Shown: positions 17,053 through 26,859, numbered from the stretch's first letter. The stretch: DNA of 64,000 nucleotides from Mucilaginibacter galii (GCF_014635825.1 NZ_BMDO01000009.1:124001-188000); one strand, 5' to 3'. Notes: generated by a model from the letters alone, not told the origin. Numbers and translations are program-made.

Positions 17053-17060
17053 CAAAGGTA
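17053..17060 (-). promoter_or_regulatory. -7 promoter element TACCTTTG of gpsA
   Basis: Perfect TAnnTTTG match on the minus strand, upstream of the leader hairpin. Confidence 0.65.
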
Positions 17061-17212
17061 TAATTTTTTGCCTTGAACACTAAGCCCATTTACAAGCCGC
17101 CGGTTTTGCACTAATCTTGTTACAGGCTGCTACCTGTAACCGAATCACGAGCAGTTCATGTGATGGGTTAGTGCTTACATCTCTTTATCGTTTAATTACT
17201 TTACTTTGCGTT

Positions 17213-17830
17213 ATGTACCTGGTAAAAACACCCTGGCTGCTTAAAAAGCTTTACCCGCAACTGGTTTGGAACGCCGACCGTGCCCAACGCGTCATCTATC
17301 TTACTTTTGACGATGGGCCCATATCCGTAGTAACCCCCTTTGTGCTCAAAACCCTGGAAAAGTTTAATGCCAAGGCCACCTTTTTTTGCATTGGCGATAA
17401 CGTGCAAAAGCACCCCGACATTTACCAACAGCTACAAGCTAAGGGTCACGCCATAGGCAACCACACCTTTAATCACCTTAAAGGCTGGAAAACTGAGGAC
17501 GAGGTGTATGTAAATAATTTTATTAAGGCAGACGAGCTGCTGAAAACTTCCTTGTTTCGCCCACCCTATGGCCGCATCAAACGCTCACAAATTAAACAGT
17601 TGAGAGCATTAAAGCCCGATCTTAAAATTATAATGTGGGATGTGCTCAGCGGCGATTTTGACATTAATTTAAAACCTGCCGACTGCCTTAAAGGTGTGCT
17701 CAAACATACGCGCGACGGTGCTATTGTAGTATTCCATGATAGTCTGAAGGCTTTTGAACGGCTGGAATATGTTTTGCCGCGGGCTTTGGAAGTTTGGAGT
17801 AAGGCGGGTTATAAATTTAAGGCTTTATAG
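17213..17830 (+). CDS. Polysaccharide deacetylase (NodB-type)
   Basis: 205 residues from the ATG at 17213 (MYLVKTPWLLKKLYPQL); a longer frame back to 17117 is possible but would include the likely promoter region. NodB motifs are all present: TFDDGP (motif 1, catalytic Asp and metal Asp), HTFNH (motif 2, metal His pair), RPPYG (motif 3) and a C-terminal VVFHDS (motif 5). These metal enzymes remove N- or O-acetyl groups from peptidoglycan or other polysaccharides. There is no obvious signal peptide, so the site of action is unclear. Confidence 0.9.
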   Translation: MYLVKTPWLLKKLYPQLVWNADRAQRVIYLTFDDGPISVVTPFVLKTLEKFNAKATFFCIGDNVQKHPDIYQQLQAKGHAIGNHTFNHLKGWKTEDEVYVNNFIKADELLKTSLFRPPYGRIKRSQIKQLRALKPDLKIIMWDVLSGDFDINLKPADCLKGVLKHTRDGAIVVFHDSLKAFERLEYVLPRALEVWSKAGYKFKAL

Positions 17831-17880
17831 TTTTTTACTTAAAATTTCACAAACCCGGCCATTATAAATCCCGTACATCT

Positions 17881-17888
17881 TACTTTTG
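17881..17888 (+). promoter_or_regulatory. -7 promoter element TACTTTTG of map
   Basis: TAnnTTTG match 19 bases before the ATG at 17908. Confidence 0.55.
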
Positions 17889-17907
17889 TACCCTTTATTA
17901 AAATACT

Positions 17908-18675
17908 ATGTCTATATCTACCGAAGCCGAATTAGCCGGAATGCAAAAAATAAGTGAGTGCGTGGCACTGGTTTTAAAAGCTATGCGCGAGCATTGCAAA
18001 CCCGGTATGAGCACGCTGGAGCTTGACGAGTTTGGTGGGCAAATGCTAACAGAAATGGGTGCAAAATCGGCCCCTAAGCTTACGTATAATTTCCCTGGTT
18101 ATACCTGCATCAGCGTAAATAACGAGGTGGCGCATGGCATACCTTCGGCCGAAAGGATCTTGCAAAACGGCGACCTTATTAACATTGATGTATCTGCCGA
18201 GTTGGGTGGCTACTGGGCCGACAATGGTGGCTCTTTTATAGTAGGAGGTGCGGGTAGCGATGAGTATCAAAAACTGGTAGAAGCGTCTAAAAGCATATTG
18301 CAAACGGCCATAAGCCAAATACGGGGCGGCGTAAAAATTGCAGATATAGGCAAGCTTATTGAAACGCAGGCCGCCAAACTGGGTTACACAATAATCAAGA
18401 ATTTGGCTGGCCACGGCGTAGGACTTAGCCTGCACGAAGAACCGCACGATATTTTAAATTACTACGACCGCTATAACACCGGCCGTTTCCGTAAAAACTC
18501 TACGGTGGCTGTCGAAACTTTCATCTCTACCAAATCTACCATTGCCAACACCGGTACTGACGGCTGGACGCTTACCGGCAACCGGGGCGGCTACGTAGCG
18601 CAGCATGAGCATACCATTTTAGTAACCGGCGGCGAGCCCGTCATCCTAACTGCGGCTAATGGTATTTGGGATTAG
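17908..18675 (+). CDS. map: Type I methionine aminopeptidase
   Basis: 255 residues. The five metal ligands can be read: two Asp in NIDVSAELGGYWADNGGSF, His in GHGVGLSLHEEP, Glu in AVETF and Glu in AQHEHT. The substrate-site His is in NNEVAHGIP. The usual IEPM motif is VETF here, seen in a divergent subgroup common in Bacteroidota. It removes the initiator methionine from new proteins. It is monocistronic and not beside secY/infA, where a core map gene usually lies, so this is probably a second copy. Confidence 0.9.
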   Translation: MSISTEAELAGMQKISECVALVLKAMREHCKPGMSTLELDEFGGQMLTEMGAKSAPKLTYNFPGYTCISVNNEVAHGIPSAERILQNGDLINIDVSAELGGYWADNGGSFIVGGAGSDEYQKLVEASKSILQTAISQIRGGVKIADIGKLIETQAAKLGYTIIKNLAGHGVGLSLHEEPHDILNYYDRYNTGRFRKNSTVAVETFISTKSTIANTGTDGWTLTGNRGGYVAQHEHTILVTGGEPVILTAANGIWD

Positions 18676-18683
18676 TAAGCCTG

Positions 18684-18789
18684 ACTTACGCTCGTTTATG
18701 GCGATTGGTTAATATAGTTAAGCAAGTAAAAAACTTAACTTCCGCTCGTCTATAACGAGTACTTAACATGGGTGGGCAAGTAAAAAAAC
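18684..18789. repeat. Two imperfect direct repeats of about 50 bases
   Basis: Copy 1 starts ACTTACGCTCGTTTATGGCG and ends GCAAGTAAAAAAC. Copy 2 starts ACTTCCGCTCGTCTATAACG and ends GCAAGTAAAAAAAC. They occupy the space between map and the aconitase gene (18676-18966), in which no gene is seen. Confidence 0.5.
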
Positions 18790-18966
18790 ACTCGCCACTC
18801 ATTCATTTAACTACTCACAATAACACCCAATTCAGAATAAATCTAAATAGCATTTGGACAAACCAGTGACCCCATTTGGGTGTTAAATTTTGTACATTCG
18901 CGGCGTTCGCCCTTTTTTGGGTTTCTGAACCTCGAATTGTTCATTTTTTACCTAACAATCAATCGA

Positions 18967-21234
18967 ATGGCTTTTGATTTAGATATGATTAAAAAGGTGT
19001 ACGACCGCTTTAGCAGCCGTATTGACGCGGCCCGCCAAGCGACCGGCAAACCTTTAACTTTAACTGAGAAAATTTTATATTCACACCTTACCGAAGGCGA
19101 TGCTAAGGCAGCCTATCACCGTGGTGTTGATTACGTAGATTTTGCCCCGGATCGCGTAGCCATGCAAGATGCAACTGCGCAAATGGCATTGCTGCAATTT
19201 ATGCAGGCTGGTCGTCCGCAAGTGGCTGTACCTTCTACCGTACATTGCGATCACTTAATACAGGCCAAAATTGGCGCTGTTGAAGATTTAAATACAGCTA
19301 AAGATATTAACAGCGAGGTTTACGACTTCCTAGCGTCAGTGTCTGATAAATATGGTTTGGGTTTCTGGAAACCGGGTGCAGGTATTATTCACCAGGTAGT
19401 GTTAGAAAACTATGCTTTCCCGGGTGGCATGATGATCGGTACCGATTCGCACACGCCTAACGCAGGTGGTTTAGGTATGATTGCCATTGGTGTTGGTGGT
19501 GCCGATGCCTGCGATGTTATGGCCGGCTTACCTTGGGAGCTTAAATTCCCTAAATTAATTGGTGTTCACTTAACCGGTAAATTGTCGGGATGGGCATCAG
19601 CAAAAGATGTTATTTTGAAAGTGGCTGGTATCCTTACTGTAAAAGGTGGTACCGGTGCTATTGTTGAATATTTTGGCGAGGGTGCACGTTCACTTTCGGC
19701 TACTGGTAAAGGTACTATTTGTAACATGGGTGCCGAAATTGGCGCAACCACTTCTATCTTCGGTTACGATGAAAAAATGGCTGCTTACCTGCGCGGTACA
19801 CAACGTGAAGATATTGCTGCACTGGCCGATGGCGTAGCTGCACACTTAACCGGCGATGAAGAAGTTTATGCTTCTCCTGAACAATATTTTGACCAGGTTA
19901 TTGAAATTAACCTGAGCGAACTGGAGCCGCATGTAAACGGTCCGTTTACACCGGATTTAGCTTGGCCTATCTCTAAATTTGCAACTGCCGTTAGAGAAAA
20001 TAACTGGCCTACTGCTTTAGAAGTTGGCTTGATAGGTTCATGTACTAACTCTTCTTACGAGGATATTACCCGTGCTGCTTCTATTGCCAAACAAGCAACC
20101 GATAAAGGTTTAAAAACTAAAGCCGAATACACCGTAACTCCAGGTTCAGAACTGGTACGTTATACTGTAGAACGCGATGGTTACTTAAATACTTTTGAGG
20201 CAATTGGTGGTGTGGTTTTGGCTAATGCCTGCGGACCATGTATTGGCCAATGGTCACGTCATACCGACGATCCTACCCGTAAAAACTCTATCATCACGTC
20301 GTTTAACCGTAACTTTGCTAAACGCCAGGATGGTAACCCTAATACACACGCTTTCGTAGCATCTCCGGAAATTGTTACTGCGTTTGCCATTGCAGGCGAT
20401 TTAACTTTTAACCCGTTAACCGATACACTGACCAATGAGGCCGGCGAGCAAGTTATGCTTGATGAGCCACTGGGTATTGAATTACCTGTAAAAGGCTTTG
20501 CCGTGGAGGATGCCGGTTACCAGGCCCCTGCCGAAGATGGTAGCCATGTAGAAGTATTGGTTAGTCCAACATCATCACGTTTGCAACTGTTAGATCCGTT
20601 TGCAGCATGGGAAGGTACCGACATTAAATGTTTACGTTTGCTGATCAAAGCTAAAGGTAAATGTACTACTGACCACATTTCAATGGCTGGTCCATGGTTA
20701 AAATTCCGTGGTCACCTGGACAACATCAGTAACAACATGCTTATTGGTGCTATTAACTACTTCAACAATACTGCTGATAGCGTTAAAAACGAACTGACTG
20801 GTGAATATGGTCCGGTTCCGGCTACACAGCGCGATTATAAAGCTAATGGTATTGGTACCATCGTTGTAGGCGATGAAAACTACGGTGAAGGTTCGTCACG
20901 TGAGCACGCGGCTATGGAGCCCCGTCACTTAGGTGTACGTGCTATATTAGTAAAATCGTTTGCCCGTATCCACGAAACCAACTTGAAAAAACAAGGTATG
21001 TTAGGTATCACTTTCGATAACGTTGCCGATTACGACAAGGTTCAGGAAGATGATAAAATTGACATTGTTGGCTTAACTGAATTTGCTCCAGGCAAACAGT
21101 TAACCGTGGTATTGCACCACGCCGATGGCACCGAAGATTCATTCCCGGTTAACCATACTTACAATGCTCAGCAAATTGAGTGGTTTAAAGCAGGTGGTGC
21201 ATTAAACATCATCCGCAGACAACAAGGTGCTTAA
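18967..21234 (+). CDS. Aconitate hydratase
   Basis: 755 residues from the ATG at 18967 ([15 protein letters not shown]); an upstream in-frame start at 18880 would add an unlikely leader. The three cluster cysteines are in [10 protein letters not shown] and CGPCIGQW. Also visible are [10 protein letters not shown], the swivelling domain with [19 protein letters not shown], and [13 protein letters not shown]. It interconverts citrate and isocitrate in the TCA cycle. Length and motifs match the mitochondrial-type aconitase usual in Bacteroidota. Confidence 0.96.
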   Translation: MAFDLDMIKKVYDRFSSRIDAARQATGKPLTLTEKILYSHLTEGDAKAAYHRGVDYVDFAPDRVAMQDATAQMALLQFMQAGRPQVAVPSTVHCDHLIQAKIGAVEDLNTAKDINSEVYDFLASVSDKYGLGFWKPGAGIIHQVVLENYAFPGGMMIGTDSHTPNAGGLGMIAIGVGGADACDVMAGLPWELKFPKLIGVHLTGKLSGWASAKDVILKVAGILTVKGGTGAIVEYFGEGARSLSATGKGTICNMGAEIGATTSIFGYDEKMAAYLRGTQREDIAALADGVAAHLTGDEEVYASPEQYFDQVIEINLSELEPHVNGPFTPDLAWPISKFATAVRENNWPTALEVGLIGSCTNSSYEDITRAASIAKQATDKGLKTKAEYTVTPGSELVRYTVERDGYLNTFEAIGGVVLANACGPCIGQWSRHTDDPTRKNSIITSFNRNFAKRQDGNPNTHAFVASPEIVTAFAIAGDLTFNPLTDTLTNEAGEQVMLDEPLGIELPVKGFAVEDAGYQAPAEDGSHVEVLVSPTSSRLQLLDPFAAWEGTDIKCLRLLIKAKGKCTTDHISMAGPWLKFRGHLDNISNNMLIGAINYFNNTADSVKNELTGEYGPVPATQRDYKANGIGTIVVGDENYGEGSSREHAAMEPRHLGVRAILVKSFARIHETNLKKQGMLGITFDNVADYDKVQEDDKIDIVGLTEFAPGKQLTVVLHHADGTEDSFPVNHTYNAQQIEWFKAGGALNIIRRQQGA

Positions 21235-21249
21235 TTAGCATTTTACCAT

Positions 21250-21292
21250 AAAACAAAAACGCCCTTGCAAATTGCAAGGGCGTTTTTGTTTT
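21250..21292. terminator. Strong bidirectional terminator
   Basis: AAAACAAAAACGCCCTTGCA and its reverse complement form a nearly perfect stem of about 20 pairs. It serves aconitase and the convergent DUF5694 gene. Confidence 0.9.
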
Positions 21293-21309
21293 ATGTATCT
21301 ATTGTAATG

Positions 21310-22179
21310 CTATTTTAAATAACTGCTCAACGGAACCAGCTTAAAATCGTCGTCGTTAGCCATAATATAGGATAATGCGGAAGCATGACGCTGCCCCATA
21401 ATAAGCAGCACACGCTTGGCTTGCTGCGCCTTAACTACTGTTAGTATATTTGAATAAATTTTTAGCTCGCGGCTATAAAACAGCGAAACATAATCTGCAC
21501 CAATGTGCTCCTTATCAACCTTGGAGGTGTCAATGATATTGCCTCCTACTTTGCCAAACGAACCATTGGTCACCTTAACAGGGTTAACATATATCATTTG
21601 ATAGGTAAGTTTGTAAATCTCGGAAGAGTTAAACTTAAGCAGGTAATTTTTCAACGATAGCTTACCGTCTTTAAATTGCTGATCTACCGAACGTCCAAAC
21701 TCAGAGTAAGCATTCATATCGGCCACAAACCGGTCTAAATTTTTACCATCCTTAAATAACCGGGTAGACACACTGGTAGAATAATCGGCACCGTAAATGT
21801 TTTGCAGCCCTATTTGCCTGGCCAGGTTATATCCAAATTGATATTGCTCGGCCCGTCCATAATCGAGTTGATTAAAAGCAAGTTTACCGGCTTTAAAAAG
21901 ATGATATAGACTATCAACAGTATGCTGCTCCGATGGCTCCGTCTCAATAAGGATAAGATCGGGTTTGTATTTAGCCAGTTGCTTATTGATGTCGGCTATT
22001 TCCTGTTGCCGCGAATTGCTGAACAAATCCATAGATGGGCCTTGCTTATAAAACTGCTGCTGACCAAAATGAGTACTGCCCATGAGCATAATACTTACCT
22101 TCTCATCAGGCTTGGTTTGCGCAAAGCTTACCGAAACTGCGAGTGTTAAAACTGTATATAATGTATAGATGATTTTCAT
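21310..22179 (-). CDS. DUF5694 secreted protein, TraB/EreA-like fold
   Basis: 289 residues with a signal peptide ending VSFAQ. MLMGSTHFGQQ near the start, LILIETEPSEQ, and RVLLIMGQRHASAL near the end are the three conserved spots of DUF5694. They resemble the Gly-His, Glu and Arg-His positions of the EreA/ChaN/TraB/TIKI superfamily, some of which are metal-dependent hydrolases. It is probably periplasmic. Substrate is unknown. Confidence 0.75.
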   Translation of the reverse strand: MKIIYTLYTVLTLAVSVSFAQTKPDEKVSIMLMGSTHFGQQQFYKQGPSMDLFSNSRQQEIADINKQLAKYKPDLILIETEPSEQHTVDSLYHLFKAGKLAFNQLDYGRAEQYQFGYNLARQIGLQNIYGADYSTSVSTRLFKDGKNLDRFVADMNAYSEFGRSVDQQFKDGKLSLKNYLLKFNSSEIYKLTYQMIYVNPVKVTNGSFGKVGGNIIDTSKVDKEHIGADYVSLFYSRELKIYSNILTVVKAQQAKRVLLIMGQRHASALSYIMANDDDFKLVPLSSYLK

Positions 22180-22225
22180 ATAGTTTAGAGTGCAGCGTTA
22201 TGCTTTTGTTACAATCAGAGCGTTA

Positions 22226-22810
22226 CTACTCTTTTGTGTTAAGCAGCACCCGCTCAATCCGCCTGTCGGGGATAAACCAAATAATAGCCACCAGGGTATA
22301 AAGGGCCAGACTAATTGTTGGATTTACAAAAGCCACGCAAACCGAAATAATATAGATTGATAGAGAAATTGCCCCTTTGCGGTCTTTACCTACCGCTTTG
22401 GCCAGTGTAGAATCGGGGCCGGCTTGTATCACCAGTATTTTCGATAACAAAATAAAGGCAAGGGCATTCATTAACAAAACTACGCCATACATAATAACCG
22501 GCCATTGCGAAAAGTGGTTCTCTCCCATCCAACTGGTTACAAACGGAATGATAGATAGCCAGAACAGCAAATGCAGGTTAGCCCATAACACGCCACCTCT
22601 CACCTGCTTTACGGCATGGAATAAGTGGTGATGGTTATTCCAGTAAATACCCACATATACAAAGCTTAACACGTAACTTAAAGCAACAGGCAGTAAGGGC
22701 AGCAGGGCATGCAATGTTTCGCCGTGAGGGGTTTTAAGTTCCAGTACCATAATGGTAATGATGATGGCAATCACACCATCGCTGAAAGCCTCTATTCGTC
22801 CTTTATTCAT
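22226..22810 (-). CDS. TMEM175 family potassium channel (DUF1211)
   Basis: 194 residues with six hydrophobic helices. The family-defining motif RIEAFSDGVIAIIITIMVLE is at the N terminus; the F-S-D triad lies in helix 1, which lines the pore. Bacterial members carry one six-helix unit and assemble as tetramers that pass potassium. The WNNHHHLFHAVK stretch is also typical. It is divergent from the solute-binding protein gene. Confidence 0.88.
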   Translation of the reverse strand: MNKGRIEAFSDGVIAIIITIMVLELKTPHGETLHALLPLLPVALSYVLSFVYVGIYWNNHHHLFHAVKQVRGGVLWANLHLLFWLSIIPFVTSWMGENHFSQWPVIMYGVVLLMNALAFILLSKILVIQAGPDSTLAKAVGKDRKGAISLSIYIISVCVAFVNPTISLALYTLVAIIWFIPDRRIERVLLNTKE

Positions 22811-22863
22811 ATGCGGGTTTAAGTAGTGAAGCTAAAATACAGCAAAGTAGGTTATTTTGACCA

Positions 22864-24555
22864 ATGATGAACCATTATATTAGGCTTGTACCTTTTTTAT
22901 TTCTGATATTTATTGCCATGTACAGGTTTGGCGCATACGGGTTATTATGGTTGGTATTGATGGCGCTGGGAGCTTGCAACACCGCAGAAGACACATCGAA
23001 CAAAACCATTTTCAATGTCAATCTTGATCAGGGCCTCAGCTCCATGGACCCTGCCTTTGCCCGCAACCAAAACGCCTTGTGGATGGACAATCAGATCTAT
23101 AATGGATTGGTTCAAATTGATGATAGCCTACACATAAAACCTTGCATAGCCAAAACCTGGGAACTATCGGCCGATGGCAAAACTTACACTTTTCACCTCC
23201 GTAGCGACGTTTATTTTCATGATGACGCCCAGTTTGCCAAGGGCAAAGGCCGCCGCGCAGTTGCCGCCGATTTTGCATATAGCTTTGCACGTCTAATCGA
23301 TCCTAAAGTGGCTTCCTCGGGTTCGTGGATATTTAGCGACAAGGTAAACGGCAAGGAGGCTTTCGTAGCATTGAACGACAGCACTTTTCAAATACAGCTA
23401 AAGCAACCCTTCCCACCATTGCTAAGTTTGCTAACTGCCCAGTATTGCTCGGTAGTCCCCCGCGAGGTAGTGGAGCATTATGGTAAAGATTTTCGCAGCC
23501 ACCCGGTGGGTACAGGCCCCTTTAAGTTTAAATACTGGAAAGAGGGCGAAGTAATGGTGCTGCTAAAAAACGAGTACTACTGGGAAAAAGATGCGCAAGG
23601 CCATACCTTGCCACATCTGGATGCCTTCCGTGCTACGTTCATCAGTGATAAGCAAACGGCCTTTATGGAGTTTATCAAAAAGAAACTGGACTATTTCAGT
23701 GGCATTGATGGCAGCTATCGCGATGATATTTTAACCAAAGGTGGACGCGTTACCAAGAAATATAAAGGCAAATTCAAGGTTAATATTGCTCCCTATTTAA
23801 ATACCGAATATTTAGGCATATTGATAGATACCGCGCTACCCATCGTTAAGCATTCGCCACTACGTATGCTCAAAGTAAGGCAGGCTATAAACTATGCCAT
23901 TAACAAACCTAACATGATCAAATACCTGCGCAACAGCACTGGTACGCCCGGTTATGCAGGTTTTATACCGCAAGGTATGCCGGGTTTTGATACCGCAACC
24001 GTTCATGGTTATCGTTACAACCCTGCTAAAGCCAAGCAGCTCTTAGCCGAAGCGGGCTTTCCCAATGGTAAAAACCTCCCCGAAATTGTATTGAGCACCA
24101 CCACCAGCTATCGCGACCTCATTGAATACATACAAGGCGAACTGCAAAAAACGGGCATCCGCACGCGGGTAGAACTGGTACAGGGCGCCAGCCTGCGCGA
24201 GCTGATCGCCAAGAATGGTGTCAACTTTTTCCGAGCCTCCTGGTTGGCCGATTACCCTGATGCAGAAAACTTTTTATCTCTGTTTTACAGTAAGAACAAA
24301 ATACCATTTGGTCCTAACTATACAGGCTATCATACCCCACAATTTGACAAGCTTTTTGAGCAAGCCTACCACGTTACCGATGATGCACAACGCTATAAGT
24401 TGTACCAGCAAATGGATAATTTAGTGATGCAGCAATCGCCCGTGGTGATTTTGTATTATGATAAACTGGTTAACCTTTATCAGAACAACATTAGCGGTTA
24501 CAGCCAAAATGCTCAAAACCTGCTGGTGCTTAAAAATGTGGTAAAGAAGCAATAA
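22864..24555 (+). CDS. Peptide-type solute-binding lipoprotein (SBP family 5)
   Basis: 563 residues. A hydrophobic N terminus with lipobox ALGAC at about residues 34-38 is followed by the SBP_bac_5 fold: LDQGLSSMDPAF, YNGLVQIDDSL, TWELSADGKTYTFHLRSDVY, HPVGTGPFKFKYWKEGE and VRQAINYAINKPNMIKY. Such proteins bind oligopeptides, nickel or other solutes for ABC importers, but no ABC permease or ATPase is adjacent. The next gene, 17 bases on, is a YfcC-type secondary transporter, so the two probably form an operon. Confidence 0.9.
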   Translation: MMNHYIRLVPFLFLIFIAMYRFGAYGLLWLVLMALGACNTAEDTSNKTIFNVNLDQGLSSMDPAFARNQNALWMDNQIYNGLVQIDDSLHIKPCIAKTWELSADGKTYTFHLRSDVYFHDDAQFAKGKGRRAVAADFAYSFARLIDPKVASSGSWIFSDKVNGKEAFVALNDSTFQIQLKQPFPPLLSLLTAQYCSVVPREVVEHYGKDFRSHPVGTGPFKFKYWKEGEVMVLLKNEYYWEKDAQGHTLPHLDAFRATFISDKQTAFMEFIKKKLDYFSGIDGSYRDDILTKGGRVTKKYKGKFKVNIAPYLNTEYLGILIDTALPIVKHSPLRMLKVRQAINYAINKPNMIKYLRNSTGTPGYAGFIPQGMPGFDTATVHGYRYNPAKAKQLLAEAGFPNGKNLPEIVLSTTTSYRDLIEYIQGELQKTGIRTRVELVQGASLRELIAKNGVNFFRASWLADYPDAENFLSLFYSKNKIPFGPNYTGYHTPQFDKLFEQAYHVTDDAQRYKLYQQMDNLVMQQSPVVILYYDKLVNLYQNNISGYSQNAQNLLVLKNVVKKQ

Positions 24556-24572
24556 GTTTACCTTAATTAACT

Positions 24573-26069
24573 ATGCCCATCCTAAAAAACATACCACATC
24601 CCCTCGCCATATTAATGGGCGTAATTGTGCTGGCTGCACTGGCCACTTTGCTGGTGCCCGCAGGTAAATTTGATACGCTTACTTACGCTGCACCCGGTTT
24701 TACCTTGAACAAGAACGGTACAGATATTACACTGCCGGGTACTCAAAAAACACTTGATAGCTTACATATTGTTACGCCGTTAACCGCTTTTGAGCAGGGC
24801 ACTATCCGCAAGCCGGTATCAGTTCCGGGAAGCTATCACCGTTTGCCTAAAAATGCGCAGGGTGTAGTCAGCATTATTGAAGCGCCTATTAAAGGGATAT
24901 ATGACACCATTGATATTGTGCTCTTTATTTTACTGATAGGCGGCTTTATCCATGTATTTAATGAAACGGGCGCGTTGGAAGCTGGCTTGAAAAGTCTTTC
25001 GGCTAAAATGCAGGGACATGAGGGCTGGCTAATCATCATTGTTACCTTTCTGCTTACTTTTGGCGGAGCCTCTTACGGTATGGCCGAAGAAGCTTTTGCC
25101 TTTTACCCCGTGCTGGTACCGCTGTTTTTAGCAGCAGGCTACGATTTGCTGGTTCCGGTAGCCGTCATATTCGGTGGTACGCAGTTGGGAACGCTTTCTT
25201 CCTTCTCTAACCCATTCTCTACCATTATTGCTTCCAACGCCTGCGGTATAAGCTGGACGGATGGCATCAACGGGCGGCTCATCATGTTTGTATTATCAGC
25301 AACGGTATACATTGCCTATGTGTTTAGGTATTCGCAAAAGGTAAAGCTCAATCCGTCGGCCTCGTTGGTTTACCGTTTTGATGGTGTGGTACAAAGTCCG
25401 TTCCCAGCATTTAGCCGGGATGCAGTTGCAACTAAATTATCTACCCGCAGCAGCCTTTTGTTGAGTATATTTTTTTTGGCATTTGCCGTTATGATTACCG
25501 GGGTGGTTAAGTTTCATTGGTGGCTGCTAGAAATGTCGGCTGTGTTTGTAGTGGCTGCAGTACTGGTAGCTGTTATTCAGCGCATGAACCAGAAAGTATT
25601 TATCGATACCTTTATTAAAGGCGCCGAAGGGTTACTCAGCGTGGCTTTTATTGTGGGTGCCGCCCGTGGTGTGACCGCCATTTTAGATGGAGGAAATATC
25701 AGCGACACCATTGTTCACGAAGCCTCTATCATGGTAAGCGGCTTACCACCTGGCTTGTTCATCATCCTGTTGATGTTGCTGTATTGCGTATTTACGCTGT
25801 TTATCTCCAGCAGTTCGGGCATGGCGGTGGTTACTATGCCTATTATGGGCGGGCTTGCACTGGCAGCACACGTACCCGGGCGCGAAATTGTGAACAGCTA
25901 TTTGTTTGGCATGGGCATTATGGGGTTTGTTACCCCTACCGGGCTCATATTGCCATCGCTGGCACTGGTAGGCATCAGCATTAAATCCTGGTGGAAATTT
26001 GCATGGCCACTCATGCTCATGCTACTGGTTTTATGTGGAGGGGCCTTGCTTATTGGGGTAAATCTTTAA
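24573..26069 (+). CDS. YfcC family membrane transporter
   Basis: 498 residues with about 12 hydrophobic helices and a periplasmic insertion near residues 30-100. Recognisable YfcC/ArcD-DcuC-type parts include PHPLAILMGVIVLAALATLL, VPAGKFD, FTFGGASYGMAEEAFAFYPV-like GGASYGMAEEA, SSFSNPFSTIIAS and FISSSSGMAVVTMPIMG. Relatives carry C4-dicarboxylates, basic amino acids or peptides by exchange or proton symport. Co-transcription with a peptide-type binding lipoprotein suggests peptide or amino-acid uptake. Confidence 0.85.
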   Translation: MPILKNIPHPLAILMGVIVLAALATLLVPAGKFDTLTYAAPGFTLNKNGTDITLPGTQKTLDSLHIVTPLTAFEQGTIRKPVSVPGSYHRLPKNAQGVVSIIEAPIKGIYDTIDIVLFILLIGGFIHVFNETGALEAGLKSLSAKMQGHEGWLIIIVTFLLTFGGASYGMAEEAFAFYPVLVPLFLAAGYDLLVPVAVIFGGTQLGTLSSFSNPFSTIIASNACGISWTDGINGRLIMFVLSATVYIAYVFRYSQKVKLNPSASLVYRFDGVVQSPFPAFSRDAVATKLSTRSSLLLSIFFLAFAVMITGVVKFHWWLLEMSAVFVVAAVLVAVIQRMNQKVFIDTFIKGAEGLLSVAFIVGAARGVTAILDGGNISDTIVHEASIMVSGLPPGLFIILLMLLYCVFTLFISSSSGMAVVTMPIMGGLALAAHVPGREIVNSYLFGMGIMGFVTPTGLILPSLALVGISIKSWWKFAWPLMLMLLVLCGGALLIGVNL

Positions 26070-26072
26070 GGC

Positions 26073-26080
26073 TATATTTG
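26073..26080 (+). promoter_or_regulatory. -7 promoter element TATATTTG
   Basis: TAnnTTTG match between the YfcC stop and the ATG at 26114, giving the unknown gene its own promoter. Confidence 0.5.
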
Positions 26081-26113
26081 TTGAAAAGCGAATTGGAAAG
26101 CAATAACCAAATC

Positions 26114-26659
26114 ATGGAACATTTTAAGATAGATGTTGAATACGGAGGCATTTCTAAGGGTGAACTGTTAGAAATCTTAATAAGATCTGATATTCAATTA
26201 AATGAGTTTGCAAAACTTATTTTTTCAAGCAACCTTTTTCCAACAATCACAACAAAAAAAACTGTTTTAGTTATAATTCTCACTATAGAACAGTTAGGTT
26301 TCCCCGAGGGAGCAACCATCTTGGAAATCACCAAACATATAAATAGAATAGGTTTAACATACTGTCCATTAGAAGTGGGGCCTAATTTAAGATTACAACT
26401 AAAGGACCAGCAAGAAATAAGTGGACATTTCCACGTAAAGTATCAAAGTCCGTTAGATGCTATAACCATTTTTTCTAAGCCTATTATTGACGATAATGAT
26501 TTTCCAAAAGGTTTTTATTTAAGAAAAATTGAAGGTCAATTATGGTTAAGGGGTTATACATGTACAAGCGACCACATGTGGAACCCAAAAGATATGATGG
26601 CATTCCAAGTGGTAAAGCTCACTGATGATATGCCGAGGCAAAAGAAGCAGGCATTGTAA
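26114..26659 (+). CDS. Conserved protein of unknown function, probably acquired
   Basis: 181 residues from the ATG at 26114. It has a pattern I recognise only as an unnamed family: KTVLVIILTIEQLGFPEGAT, LTYCPLEVGPNLRLQLKDQ, SPLDAITIFSKP, DDNDFPKGFYLRKIEGQLWL and RGYTCTSDHMWNPKD. No enzyme motif is clear. The DNA is more AT-rich than its neighbours. The last 14 residues or so (KLTDDMPRQKKQAL) are read through the reverse strand of the epimerase pseudogene, so the C terminus is chimeric. Its arrival probably cut that gene. Confidence 0.7.
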   Translation: MEHFKIDVEYGGISKGELLEILIRSDIQLNEFAKLIFSSNLFPTITTKKTVLVIILTIEQLGFPEGATILEITKHINRIGLTYCPLEVGPNLRLQLKDQQEISGHFHVKYQSPLDAITIFSKPIIDDNDFPKGFYLRKIEGQLWLRGYTCTSDHMWNPKDMMAFQVVKLTDDMPRQKKQAL

Positions 26660-26859
26660 CCGATCAACTGGTCTTCAATCGCCGATAGATCGAACAAATC
26701 GGCGTGAATGATCTCCTTTACTTTGGGATGTATGATACCACTTGGCTTACGATTGAGCAGCAATACCTGCTTAACTTGGGGCGCGTTAAGTCATTCGTGC
26801 AGTACGCCTTCGCCTACCATACCAGTGGCACCGGTTAAAATTACACATAATGCAGGTAT
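26620..26859 (-). pseudogene. Remnant of an NAD(P)-binding epimerase/dehydratase gene
   Basis: Read on the minus strand, one frame gives VILTGATGMVGEGVLHE, a stop (TGA, 26791-26793), then LNAPQVKQVLLLNRKPSG, HPKVKEIIHADLFDLSAIED and GYNACFFCLGISSV. This is the N-terminal Rossmann part of a known atypical SDR (GATGMVGEG nucleotide-binding motif). The expected ATG is ATA at 26857-26859. Everything after about residue 80 is missing, replaced by the unknown gene at 26114-26659. Stop, lost start and truncation together make a clear pseudogene. Confidence 0.85.
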
